From Streptomyces sp. YIM 121038 (GTDB taxonomy: Bacteria > Actinomycetota > Actinomycetes > Streptomycetales > Streptomycetaceae), in NCBI RefSeq assembly GCF_006088715.1, contig NZ_CP030771.1, positions 7,252,001-7,316,000 of the forward strand: DNA of 64,000 nucleotides, read 5' to 3'. Under the pieces are notes generated by a model. The model was given only the letters and a program-made list of their open reading frames with translations. It was not told the origin of the DNA and ran no database searches. Both the position numbers and the translations under genes were made by a program. This document shows positions 53,583-62,053 of this stretch, in pieces (within the stretch, counting starts at the first letter, position 1; each line of letters begins with the position of its first letter).

Positions 53583-54737
53583 ATGCTGGACATCGCCGAG
53601 GAGCTGCACCGGTGGGTCGAGCAGGGGCGTGACTTCGCGGTGGCCACCGTGGTGGCGACCGGCGGCAGCGCGCCCCGGCAGCCCGGCGCCGCGCTCGCCG
53701 TCGACCGTGACGGCACGGCGATCGGCTCGGTCTCCGGCGGCTGTGTCGAGGGCGCCGTCTACGCGCTGTGCCAGCAGGCCCTGGAGGACGGCGAGACCGT
53801 CGTCGAGCGCTTCGGCTACAGCGACGAAGACGCCTTCGCCGTGGGCCTGACCTGCGGCGGCGTCATCGACATCCTGATCACACCGGTCCGGGCGGACGCT
53901 CCCGCGCGGCCGGTGTTCGCCGCCGCGCTCGGTGCCGCCGCCCGGGGCGGGGCGGCGGCGCTGGCACGGATCACCGCGGGCCCCGACGAGCTGCTCGGCC
54001 GCGCGCTGCTGGTGCGCGGCGACGACGGGGCCCGCGCCCACGAGGGCGGCCTCGGGGGCCACCCCGAGCTGGACCGGACGGTGGCGGGGGAGGCCCGCGC
54101 CCTGCTCGACGCCGGGCGCACGGGCACCGTGGAGATCGGCGCCGACGGCTCCCGCTGCGGGCAGCCGCTCACCGTCCTGGTCGAGTCGTCCGTGCCGCCG
54201 CCCCGGATGATCGTCTTCGGTGCGATCGACTTCGCCTCGGCGCTCGTACGGGTCGGCAAGTTCCTCGGCTACCACGTGACCGTGTGCGACGCGCGCCCCG
54301 TCTTCGCGACCCGCGTCCGCTTTCCCGATGCCGACGAGATCGTGGTGCGCTGGCCGCACGAGTACCTCGCGGACACCGAGGTCGACGGCCGCACCGTGCT
54401 GTGCGTGCTCACCCACGACGCCAAGTTCGACGTGCCGCTGCTCCGTCTCGCGCTGCGCCTCCCGGTCGCCTACGTCGGCGCGATGGGCTCGCGCCGCACC
54501 CACCTGGACCGCGAGGCGCGGCTGCGCGAGGTCGGCGTCACGGAGCTGGAGCTGGCCCGGCTCCGCTCCCCGATCGGCCTCGACCTCGGGGCGCGGACGC
54601 CCGAGGAGACCGCGCTCTCCATCGCGGCGGAGGTCGTGGCGAACCGCAGGGGCGGCGGCGGCCGCTCCCTGACGGGCGCCCACACCCCCATCCACCACGA
54701 CGCTCCGCCGCCCCGCGGCATCACCTCGGTGGCGTGA
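53583..54737 (+). CDS. xdhC: XdhC family molybdenum-cofactor insertion protein
   Basis: 384 residues. The N-terminal XdhC/CoxI domain contains GSAPRQPGAALAVDRDG, SVSGGCVEGAVY and LTCGGVIDILI. The C-terminal Rossmann domain contains AIDFASALVRVGKFLGY and YVGAMGSRRTHLDREARL. XdhC-type proteins hold, sulfurate and insert the molybdenum cofactor into xanthine dehydrogenase. AAGGAG lies 8 nt before ATG 53583. Its place after the xdh genes and permease supports this role. Confidence 0.93.
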   Translation: MLDIAEELHRWVEQGRDFAVATVVATGGSAPRQPGAALAVDRDGTAIGSVSGGCVEGAVYALCQQALEDGETVVERFGYSDEDAFAVGLTCGGVIDILITPVRADAPARPVFAAALGAAARGGAAALARITAGPDELLGRALLVRGDDGARAHEGGLGGHPELDRTVAGEARALLDAGRTGTVEIGADGSRCGQPLTVLVESSVPPPRMIVFGAIDFASALVRVGKFLGYHVTVCDARPVFATRVRFPDADEIVVRWPHEYLADTEVDGRTVLCVLTHDAKFDVPLLRLALRLPVAYVGAMGSRRTHLDREARLREVGVTELELARLRSPIGLDLGARTPEETALSIAAEVVANRRGGGGRSLTGAHTPIHHDAPPPRGITSVA

Positions 54738-54819
54738 GCCACGGCCCCGCGCGCCCTTCGCCGCGCCCGTGCCGCTCCGGTGGGTTTCGAAGGCCGGTGC
54801 GGGGGGCCACCATGGAGAC

Positions 54820-56076
54820 ATGGATCCCCAACAGCACGCCCGAGCAGCTGAGTTGACGCGCGATCCGTATCCGCTGTACGCGCGCGCCCGGGGTGCGAAG
54901 GGGCTCACCTACGTCCCCGAGTTCGGCGCCTGGCTGGTGGCGCGGGACGCCGACGTGCGGGAGGTGCTGCGGCGGCCCGACGTGTTCTCGTCGGCGAACG
55001 CGGTCCGCGGAAGCGCCAGGCCCTCCCCGGCGGCGCTCGCGGTCCTCGCCGACGGCGAGGGCTTCAGCTCTCGCGGCGGCGTGGTGGTCACCTCGGACGG
55101 CCTCGCCCACCAGCGGCTGCGCGCGCCGATCGTGCGCGGTCTCGGTCCGGCCCGGGTGGCCGCGGCGCTGCCCTTCGCGGTCGAGTGCGCCGAGGCCCTC
55201 GTCGACGCGTTCGCGGACAAGGGGCGCGTGGAGCTGATGGAGGCGTACGCCATGCGCTTGCCGGGCCAGGTGGTCGGCCACGTGCTCGGCCTCGACCCGG
55301 CCGACGTGCCGCTCGTGGTGCGGGCCGGGCACCGCACCGAGGCCCTGCTGTTCCGGCCCCTCGGCGAGGAGGAGCAGCTGGCGGCGGTGCACGACATGGT
55401 CGCGGTGAAGCGGCTGCTCGACGGCTATGTGTGCGACCGGTACGCCGCGCCGCGCGACGACCTGACCAGCGAGCTGGTCACCTCGCTGGCCACGGCCGAC
55501 GACGCGGAGGAGGGCGAGCCGGGGCTGCTCACGCTCGCCCAGCGCACCGAGCTCGTCGCCCATCTGAACAACTTCCTGCTCGCCGGGCACCTGACCACGA
55601 CCGCCCTCATCGGCACGGCGTTCCTGCACCTGTTGAGCAACCCCGACCAGTGGCGGATGGTGTGCGAGGAGCCGGAGCGGATGATCCCGGCCGCCATCGA
55701 GGAGACGGCCCGCTTCGACACCGCGCTGCAGGCGTTCCGGCGCGTCACCACGCGGCCCGCGACGCTCGCGGGCACCGAGCTGCCCGCGGGCGCCGAGCTC
55801 CTGGTCGCGTTCGGCGCGGCCGGGCGCGACGACGCGCGCTATCCCCGCCCCGACGTCTTCGACATCACCCGGCCCGCCGCCGCCCGGCACGTGGCCTTCG
55901 GCCTCGGCGCCCACGCCTGCCCCGGGGCCCTGCTCGCCCGGGAGCAGATGCGGCTGACCCTGGAGCTGTTCACGCGCCGCTTCCCCGGTCTGCGGATCGC
56001 CGCCGACGCGCCCGAGGTCACGATGCGGCCCTCGCTCATCCACCGCGCCCCGGAGGCCCTGCACCTCACCTGGTGA
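54820..56076 (+). CDS. Cytochrome P450
   Basis: 418 residues. The I-helix is LLAGHLTTTALIGTAFLHLL (with His-Leu before the Thr pair in place of the more usual Glu/Asp-Thr), ExxR is in EETARFDTAL, and the heme-binding Cys is in FGLGAHACPGALLAREQM. No ferredoxin or reductase gene is adjacent, so it is an orphan P450 using generic partners. ATG 54820 has GGAG 4 nt upstream. It converges with the deacetylase gene across 9 bp. The substrate is unknown. Confidence 0.93.
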   Translation: MDPQQHARAAELTRDPYPLYARARGAKGLTYVPEFGAWLVARDADVREVLRRPDVFSSANAVRGSARPSPAALAVLADGEGFSSRGGVVVTSDGLAHQRLRAPIVRGLGPARVAAALPFAVECAEALVDAFADKGRVELMEAYAMRLPGQVVGHVLGLDPADVPLVVRAGHRTEALLFRPLGEEEQLAAVHDMVAVKRLLDGYVCDRYAAPRDDLTSELVTSLATADDAEEGEPGLLTLAQRTELVAHLNNFLLAGHLTTTALIGTAFLHLLSNPDQWRMVCEEPERMIPAAIEETARFDTALQAFRRVTTRPATLAGTELPAGAELLVAFGAAGRDDARYPRPDVFDITRPAAARHVAFGLGAHACPGALLAREQMRLTLELFTRRFPGLRIAADAPEVTMRPSLIHRAPEALHLTW

Positions 56077-56085
56077 GGCGGACCG

Positions 56086-56904
56086 TCAGCGGTAGACCTT
56101 GCCCGGCTCGGCCTTGCCCGGCGCGAGGAGCTGGGGCACGGTGACGAAGACGTAGCCGCGCTTCTTCAGCTCGGCGATGATGCCGGGCACCGCGGGCACC
56201 GTGCCCTTGTAGATGTCGTGCAGCAGGATGATGCCGTCGCGGCCGGACTGTTCGAGCACCCGCTTCTCGATCAGCGCGGAGTCCTCGGTCGTGTAGTCCT
56301 TCGCCGTCACCGTCCAGAGGATCTCGGCCAGGCCGAGCTCGCGGGAGAGCTTGTTGACGGTGTCGTTCGTGCGGCCCTGCGGGGGCCGCATCAGCGTCGG
56401 CTTCTTGCCGATGAGCTTCTCGATCGCCTTGTTCGGGCGCTCCAGCTCGGCCCGCGCCTCCGCGGGCTTGATCTTGGTGAGGATCTTGTGCGACCAGGTG
56501 TGGCTCGCGACCTCGTGGCCCTCGGCGTCCATCTGCTTGACCAGCTCGGGGTACTTCTCGATGTGGTTCTTGCCGAGCGTGAAGAAGGTCGCGGGGACCT
56601 TCTCCTTCTTGAGGATCTTCAGCAGCCGCGGGGTGTTCTCGCTGGGGCCCGCGTCGAAGGTCAGCGCGATGCACTTGGCCTTGCGGCAGTCCACGGTGCC
56701 GAACGCCCCCCGGTCTTTGCCCTTCGCGTCCGCAGCGCCCTTGCGGACGGTGCTCGGGGAGACCGTGTCGAGCTTGGTGCAGCCGGTGAGGGCGAGAGTG
56801 GCGGCCAGGCCGGCGACGAGCGCGGCACCGCCGAACCTGGTGCGCGGAAGCAACTTCTTCCCTGTCTTCGTCATCTTGCTGGTCGGCATAACTATCGGAC
56901 GCAT
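56086..56904 (-). CDS. Lipoprotein polysaccharide deacetylase (NodB homology)
   Basis: 272 residues. A basic N-terminus and hydrophobic run end in lipobox LALTGC with Cys42, so the enzyme is probably anchored outside the membrane. The NodB motifs are visible: TFDAGPSENTPRLLKIL (second Asp replaced by Ala, as in many family members), SHTWSH with the two metal His, MRPPQGRTNDTV and IILLHDIYKG. It removes acetyl groups from peptidoglycan or another N-acetyl glycan. ATG 56904 was chosen because TATAGT lies 6 nt upstream; later in-frame ATGs at 56889 and 56874 are possible. Confidence 0.88.
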   Translation of the reverse strand: MRPIVMPTSKMTKTGKKLLPRTRFGGAALVAGLAATLALTGCTKLDTVSPSTVRKGAADAKGKDRGAFGTVDCRKAKCIALTFDAGPSENTPRLLKILKKEKVPATFFTLGKNHIEKYPELVKQMDAEGHEVASHTWSHKILTKIKPAEARAELERPNKAIEKLIGKKPTLMRPPQGRTNDTVNKLSRELGLAEILWTVTAKDYTTEDSALIEKRVLEQSGRDGIILLHDIYKGTVPAVPGIIAELKKRGYVFVTVPQLLAPGKAEPGKVYR

Positions 56905-56910
56905 GCGCGC

Positions 56911-56916
56911 ACTATA
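56911..56916 (-). promoter_or_regulatory. Leaderless -10 box of the deacetylase gene, within an inverted repeat
   Basis: TATAGT (minus strand) ends 6 nt before ATG 56904. It overlaps the inverted repeat TATACA-N5-TGTATA at 56913-56929, a possible operator that would occlude the promoter. Confidence 0.6.
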
Positions 56917-57197
56917 CATGCCGTGTATACGTCCCGTTCATAGCGCCTCGGGAGCCCGATGAGCGGGACGTTCGCACCGCACGCCCACCGTACGCGCCCC
57001 GCGCCGTCGGGACGCGCCACCGGCCCGCACCCGGTCGCAGCTGTGAAGGGTGGGACGGCAGGGGCGCCTGGGCCTGTCGTGGATGGCCGGTAGTCGGCGC
57101 AATCTCATCTGGCGGCACGGCCGCGTCGCACCGCAGCATGGCCAGTTGCCCGCGACCTCGCCAGGGGGCCACGGGTGTGCGAAACGGGGGAACGACC

Positions 57198-58016
57198 ATG
57201 CCAGGGACAGGACTGTCATCAGCCATGCCCGCACGCGGGCGGGGCCCGTCGAAACGGGGGGCGCCCCGCCAGGAGCTCCGGCAGGAACTGCGCAGGGAAT
57301 GCAGGCCCGACGGGGAGGCGGCGCCACCGCACGACCAAGGAGCATCCCTTCAGCAGGGCAGGGGGGTGCTCGTGGGAGCCTTCGCCCTGCTCGACGCGTT
57401 GCGTCGCCGCGGCGGTGAGGCCGGCCTCACCGAACTCGCCCTCGCCTGCGCCCTGCCCAAGGGCAGCGCGCACCGCCTCCTCGACCAGCTCGGCCTGCTC
57501 GGCGCCGTGGAGCGCAGAGGCAACCGCTACGCCGTCGGGCCGCAGCTCTTCCGGCTCGGCCAGGCCTGGCAGCCCTACCCGGGGCTGCGCGCCGCGTCCC
57601 GCATCCCGCTGCACCGGCTCCGCGCCGCCACCGGCGCCAGCGTCGTGCTCACCGTGCTGCGCGACGAGCTCGCCCTGACCGTGGCCTCGGTGCCCGGCCG
57701 CGTCGAGGGCCTGGTGCCGGTGCGCAACGGCATGAGCTTCCCGCTGGACACGGCCGCCGGGCGGGTCTTCACCGACGGCCCGCGCGGCCCGCTCCTGGAG
57801 CGCGAGGAGGTCCAGGAGGGCGTGTCCTGCGTCGCCGTGCCCGTGCGGGCGCCGGACGGGCACACCGTCGCGGCCCTCGCCGCCGTGGTGCCCGCGCGCC
57901 AGCAGCTCGCCCAGGTCGCGGCCGAGACGGCCGCCGCGTCCGCGGCCATCGAGAGCAGGCTGACCCGGATGCCGCCGCGCGAGGCGGCGGCCCGCTCGGC
58001 CATGCTCCTGTACTGA
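57198..58016 (+). CDS. IclR family regulator
   Basis: 272 residues. About 55 disordered residues precede the IclR winged helix (GAFALLDALRRRGGEAGLTE, then LALACALPKGSAHRLLDQLG) and the strand GNRYAVGPQLFRLGQAW. The ligand domain is shorter than usual: the TAAGRVF and GVSCVAVPVRAPDGHTVAAL segments are present. It may regulate a nearby metabolic or biosynthetic gene; the closest is the radical SAM-lanthipeptide locus downstream, but a strong terminator lies between. ATG 57198 has GGGGGA 7 nt upstream. Confidence 0.87.
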   Translation: MPGTGLSSAMPARGRGPSKRGAPRQELRQELRRECRPDGEAAPPHDQGASLQQGRGVLVGAFALLDALRRRGGEAGLTELALACALPKGSAHRLLDQLGLLGAVERRGNRYAVGPQLFRLGQAWQPYPGLRAASRIPLHRLRAATGASVVLTVLRDELALTVASVPGRVEGLVPVRNGMSFPLDTAAGRVFTDGPRGPLLEREEVQEGVSCVAVPVRAPDGHTVAALAAVVPARQQLAQVAAETAAASAAIESRLTRMPPREAAARSAMLLY

Positions 58017-58032
58017 ATTCCCGCTCCCGTAC

Positions 58033-58086
58033 GCGGGGGCCGCGCGGATGTTCCGGTGAGTGGAACTCCCGTAGCGCGGCCCCCGC
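58033..58086 (+). terminator. Intrinsic terminator of the IclR gene
   Basis: GCGGGGGCCGCGC (58033-58045) pairs perfectly with GCGCGGCCCCCGC (58074-58086), with a 28-nt loop. It separates the IclR gene from the lanthipeptide locus. Confidence 0.85.
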
Positions 58087-58211
58087 CGCATTCGTCATGG
58101 TGAGGTCACCCGAAGGCCGGGGAATTACCGGCCGCATTCGGGAGAGGACGCCGCGGGCGAGCCGCCGCCGGACGCCGGACGAACGCCTGCGGAACGAATC
58201 TGGGGGAATCC

Positions 58212-59273
58212 ATGGACGGTGCCGAAGGCCCGGAGATCATCATCTGGGACATCACGTACGCGTGTCCGCTGCGCTGTGTGCACTGCTATTCCGAATCCGG
58301 CCGAAGGCCCGCGCGGCACCTGCGCTCGGCCGCGGACGGCCTGCGCGTCGCCGACGCGTTCCTCGCCCTCAAGCCCCGCGTGGTGTCCCTCGCCGGCGGC
58401 GAGCCGCTGCTCATCAAGAACCTCCTGGACATCGCCGGGAAGCTCACCGCCGCGTCCGTCTCCACCTGCCTGTACACCAGCGGCTGGCTGTTCGACGAGG
58501 GCCTGCCCGACCGGCTCGCCGAGGTGTTCAGCCAGATCACGGTCAGCGTCGACGGGGCCCACGCGGCGACGCACGACCGGGTGCGCGGGCGCGCCGGATC
58601 CTTCGACCGCGCCCTGACGGCACTCGGCCATCTCGACGCGGCGGCCGCGCGCCGCGCCGCCGCCGGGCTCGGACCGCTGAATTTCACTTCCGAATACGTG
58701 GTCCTGCGCAGCAACATAGGTGAGCTGGAGGATTTCGTACGCCTCATGGCGCGGCGCTTCCCGCGTCTTGGCAGCATCACCTTCAACGCCGCCGCGCCCG
58801 CCGGACTCGGCAGCGGAGTGGAATTCGGCGAGACGGAACTGCTGTTCGACGAGCAGCTGGAACACCTGGTCTCCGCGGAATTCCGCCGACGTCTCCAGGA
58901 CATCGCGGGCCCGGACATCCGCGTCTTCACCACCGACAACCTCGGCCTCGTCATGCCGCCCGACCCGCGCCTGCCGCGCGACGGCTCCCACGTGATGCAG
59001 GTCGAGCCCGACGGCGAGGTGCGCTGGATGCCCGTGTACGAGGGCTCCGTCGGCAACCTCCTGCACGACGACCCGCACGCGGTCTGGGCCCGCGCCAAGG
59101 AGCGCTGGGCCGACCCGGACGTCCTCGGCGTCCTGGAGCCGGTGCGCACCGTGCGCGAGTGGGCCCGCGCGGTGCGGCTGCTCAACGACCGGTTCGCCTC
59201 GGACGCGGACCGCGAGCGCCTGGAGAAGCGCAAGGCGCCGGTGCCGGTCGCCCTCACGGCCAGGCCCTCGTGA
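58212..59273 (+). CDS. Radical SAM enzyme of the lanthipeptide locus
   Basis: 353 residues. The radical SAM cluster ligands are Cys18, Cys22 and Cys25 in YACPLRCVHCYSE, with GGEPLL as the SAM-binding GGE motif and TVSVDGAHAATHDRVRG after it. The C-terminal part (EPDGEVRWMPVYEGSVGNLL, then HDDPHAVWARAKERW) aligns in layout with a SPASM/twitch domain (DG-x-V...GN) but has none of its cysteines, so only one [4Fe-4S] cluster is expected. Its stop overlaps the first LanKC start (GTGA), so it is translated with the synthetase and probably modifies the same peptide. GGGGGA is 4 nt before ATG 58212. Substrate and chemistry are unknown. Confidence 0.88.
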   Translation: MDGAEGPEIIIWDITYACPLRCVHCYSESGRRPARHLRSAADGLRVADAFLALKPRVVSLAGGEPLLIKNLLDIAGKLTAASVSTCLYTSGWLFDEGLPDRLAEVFSQITVSVDGAHAATHDRVRGRAGSFDRALTALGHLDAAAARRAAAGLGPLNFTSEYVVLRSNIGELEDFVRLMARRFPRLGSITFNAAAPAGLGSGVEFGETELLFDEQLEHLVSAEFRRRLQDIAGPDIRVFTTDNLGLVMPPDPRLPRDGSHVMQVEPDGEVRWMPVYEGSVGNLLHDDPHAVWARAKERWADPDVLGVLEPVRTVREWARAVRLLNDRFASDADRERLEKRKAPVPVALTARPS

Positions 59274-61894
59274 GCGCGCAGGCGTCCGGGGCGGCGGCGC
59301 CCGCCCCGCCGCCCCCGCCGCCGTGGACGTCGCCGCCGATGATGACGCCGGAGGACTTCCACCGCTTCTGCCTCGCCGACCCCGACTTCTTCGAACGCCC
59401 CGAGCTGCTCGCCGACGACGCCGACCGGTTCGCGGCCGCCCGCCTCGACGCGCCGCCCGGCTGGCGCCGGACCACGTCGGACTGGTGGATCCAGCTGCGG
59501 CCCGCACGTCTGACGCTGCCCGCCGAGGGCTGGCTCGTCCACGTCTCCGTCGGCCTCGCCGACCTGGAGAAGGCCGTCGAGATCGTCTGGGGCCACTGCG
59601 TGGAGCGCGGCGTCCCCTTCGACTTCGTGCGCGGCACCACCACCGCCCGCGAGGTCAACGGCGACAGCGCCGACCGCTTCGGCTGCGGCAGGCTCATCAC
59701 CCTCTACGCCGTCGACGACGCCGTCCTCACCGGCACGCTCACCGACCTCGCCGCCCTGCTGCACGGCCTGTCCGGGCCCCGCGTGCTCGGCGCCCTCACC
59801 CACCGCGAGGGGCCGCTGCACGTGCGCCACGCCGCGTACGAAGGACCGGCGCGGCCCGGCACCGCCGTCTTCGCGCCGCCCCAGGACCGGCCGCTGCCCC
59901 GGATCCTCGCCGACGACCTCGCCGCGCAGCACGCCACGCCCGCCGGCGACTTCCCGTACCGGGTGCGCAGCGCCCTGCGGCTCGGCTGCGGCGGCGGCAC
60001 CTACCTCGCCCGCACCGGCCCCGGCGAGGGCCGCACCGTCGTCCTCAAGGAGGCCCGCCCAGGCGCCGGGCTCGACCGCGACGGGGCCGACGCCGTCACC
60101 CGCCTCGCCCGCGAACACGAGAACCTGGAACACCTCGCGGGCCTCGACTGCGTCCCGGTGCCGGGGTGCTACCGCACCGCCCAGGGGCACCACTTCCTCG
60201 AACGGGAGTACATCGAGGGCACCAACCTGTTCGCCGAGAGCCTCCAACTGCCCCTGGGCGTCGAGGAGTACGCGCGCCGCGAAGCGCCCGGCTACGCCCG
60301 CTGGGCCCACGGCGTCCTGGAGCACCTGGCCCGCGCCCTCGACGCCCTTCGCGAACGGGGCCTGCGCCTAGGCGAGTTGAAGCCCCGCAACGTTATCCTG
60401 CGCCCGAGCGGCGAGGTCGTCCTGGTCGACCTCGCCTCCGCCACCGCCCTCGACGACGACCGGCCGCCCGCGCACGGCGACCCCGGCCACACCGTGCCCC
60501 CGGGACTCACCGCCGCACAGGCGCACGCGTATCTGCTGAACCGCGTGCGCGTGGCGCTGCTGCTGCCCGTCGACCTCGACGACCCGGTCAAGGTCCCCAC
60601 CGTGGTGGCCGCCCTGGCCCGGCACTATCCGCTGCCGCCCGGCCAGGGCGAGCGGATCCTCGCCGGACTCCTGCCCCAGGGGCGGCCGCAACGGCCCGAC
60701 ACGGCGGGCGAGTTGTTCGCCGCCGAGCCGCTCGACTGGCCCCGCGTCCGGGACGCGCTGGTCCGCGGCATCCACCGCTCGGCCACGCCCGAGCGCGCCG
60801 ACCGGCTCTTCCCGGGCACGCCCACCGGACCCCGGGCGCTCGGCGGCGCCGCGTTCGGGTACGGCGCGGCCGGGGTGCTCTACGCCCTGCACCGGGCGGG
60901 CGCCGAGGTCCCCGGCCGCTTCGCGCGCTGGCTGACCGACGCCGCGCGCGCCGTCACCGACCCGCCGCCCGGCCTGTACGACGGGCTGCACGGCGTGGCG
61001 TACACCCTGGACCTGCTCGGCCACCGCGACGAGGCGCTCGCCGTCCTCGAGCGGTGCGTGACCCCGCCGGGGCCCGACCTGTACGGCGGGCGCGCGGGCG
61101 CCGCCCTGAACCTGCTGCACTTCGCCGCCGTCACCGGCGAGCGGCGCTTCGAGGACGAGGCCCTGCGCCTCGCGGAGACGCTCGCCGCCGAGGCGCCCGC
61201 TCCCCGGCCGCCCGCCCGGCCCGACCGGTACGAGCCCGTCGGCCTGCTGCACGGCCCGACCGGCGTCGCCGCGCTCTTCTGCCGCCTGCACGAGCACACC
61301 GGCGACGCCCGCCACCTCGACCTGGCCGAGGGGCACCTGGCGCACGACCTCGCCCGGTGCGTGACCGCGCCCGACGGCGGCGTCCAGCTGCGGCACGCCA
61401 CCACGATGCTGCCCTATCTGCACGGCGGCAGCTGGGGCCTCGCGGCCGTGCTCCCGTATCTGCTGCGCCACCGCCCCGACGACACCCGGGCGGCGCTCCT
61501 GCGCGGCGTCCACCGCACCTGCGGCACCGTCTACGTACGGTTCCCCGGGCTGCTCAGAGGCCGGGCGGGCGCGATCGCCACGCTCGCGGCGGCCCACCAC
61601 GGGGCCCCGGCGCACGACGACGCCGCGGCGCACCGGACCTCCCTGGAGACCCAGATCCGCCTGCTCTCCTGGCACGCCCGCACCTGGCAGGGCGCGCTCG
61701 CCTTCCCGGGGCTGCGGATGCCCCGGCTCTCCATGGACTTGGCCACCGGCTCCGCCGGTGTCCTGCTCGCCCTGGCCGCGGCCTTCGAAGGGGCCCTTGT
61801 CCTGCCGCACCTCCAGCCGTGGCCGGCCCGCACGACCGGACGTACGAGAGGAGGTGAACCCCATGACCGACATCCTCGAACTCCAGGAGCTTGA
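59270..61894 (+). CDS. Class III lanthipeptide synthetase LanKC, copy 1, with degenerate active sites
   Basis: 874 residues in the LanKC order: lyase-like ~20-200, Ser/Thr kinase-like ~225-480, LanC-like cyclase without zinc ligands ~520-860 (GLYDGLHGVAYTLDLLGH; GLLHGPTGVAALFCRLHE). The kinase keeps Lys260 in VVLKEARP, but the catalytic-loop Asp is Glu369 (GELKPRN) and DFG/DFE is DLA (Asp387). The lyase Lys of the usual FKFLR is Asp118 (FDFVRG) and that of SGK is Arg141. It may therefore be a non-catalytic partner or act with copy 2. GTG 59270 overlaps the radical SAM stop. The 3' end contains the start of the precursor gene. Confidence 0.9.
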   Translation: MSAQASGAAAPAPPPPPPWTSPPMMTPEDFHRFCLADPDFFERPELLADDADRFAAARLDAPPGWRRTTSDWWIQLRPARLTLPAEGWLVHVSVGLADLEKAVEIVWGHCVERGVPFDFVRGTTTAREVNGDSADRFGCGRLITLYAVDDAVLTGTLTDLAALLHGLSGPRVLGALTHREGPLHVRHAAYEGPARPGTAVFAPPQDRPLPRILADDLAAQHATPAGDFPYRVRSALRLGCGGGTYLARTGPGEGRTVVLKEARPGAGLDRDGADAVTRLAREHENLEHLAGLDCVPVPGCYRTAQGHHFLEREYIEGTNLFAESLQLPLGVEEYARREAPGYARWAHGVLEHLARALDALRERGLRLGELKPRNVILRPSGEVVLVDLASATALDDDRPPAHGDPGHTVPPGLTAAQAHAYLLNRVRVALLLPVDLDDPVKVPTVVAALARHYPLPPGQGERILAGLLPQGRPQRPDTAGELFAAEPLDWPRVRDALVRGIHRSATPERADRLFPGTPTGPRALGGAAFGYGAAGVLYALHRAGAEVPGRFARWLTDAARAVTDPPPGLYDGLHGVAYTLDLLGHRDEALAVLERCVTPPGPDLYGGRAGAALNLLHFAAVTGERRFEDEALRLAETLAAEAPAPRPPARPDRYEPVGLLHGPTGVAALFCRLHEHTGDARHLDLAEGHLAHDLARCVTAPDGGVQLRHATTMLPYLHGGSWGLAAVLPYLLRHRPDDTRAALLRGVHRTCGTVYVRFPGLLRGRAGAIATLAAAHHGAPAHDDAAAHRTSLETQIRLLSWHARTWQGALAFPGLRMPRLSMDLATGSAGVLLALAAAFEGALVLPHLQPWPARTTGRTRGGEPHDRHPRTPGA

Positions 61895-61961
61895 GGAGGA
61901 GACCCTGTCGCTGTGGCCCTGCAATTCCGGCAGCAGCCAGAGCGGCTTCGCGTTCCTCTGA
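61863..61961 (+). CDS. Lanthipeptide precursor peptide (LanA)
   Basis: 32 residues. The leader carries ILELQELE at positions 4-11, the amphipathic I-x-x-L-Q motif recognised by class III synthetases. The probable core has Thr14, Ser16, Trp18, one Cys (20) and Ser at 22, 24, 25 and 27, ending GFAFL. A single Cys allows only one (methyl)lanthionine or labionin ring, most simply from Thr14 or Ser16; the downstream serines could be left as dehydroalanines. It has the strongest ribosome-binding site of the locus (AGGAGG at 61849-61854, 8 nt from ATG). It overlaps the 3' end of LanKC copy 1 by 32 nt in another frame. Confidence 0.88.
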   Translation: MTDILELQELEEETLSLWPCNSGSSQSGFAFL

Positions 61962-61983
61962 GCGTCACGGCGCTCCTGAGAGG

Positions 61984-62025
61984 GTCGAGCGGCCGGCGGT
62001 GACGCCCTGGCCGCCGCCGCTCGAC
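61984..62025 (+). terminator. Hairpin between precursor and second LanKC
   Basis: GTCGAGCGGCCGGCGG (61984-61999) pairs with CCGCCGCCGCTCGAC (62011-62025) with one bulged base and an 11-nt loop. A partial terminator or mRNA-stabilising stem here would give more precursor than enzyme, as in many lanthipeptide operons. Confidence 0.65.
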
Positions 62026-62053
62026 TCCGGCCCCGCACGGAAGGACCCGAGCC

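Noticed and set aside
58017..58211. A regulator-operator link between the IclR gene and the lanthipeptide locus
   Set aside because: A strong terminator separates them and no inverted repeat other than that terminator and a short GGCCGG stem is present; co-regulation cannot be supported.
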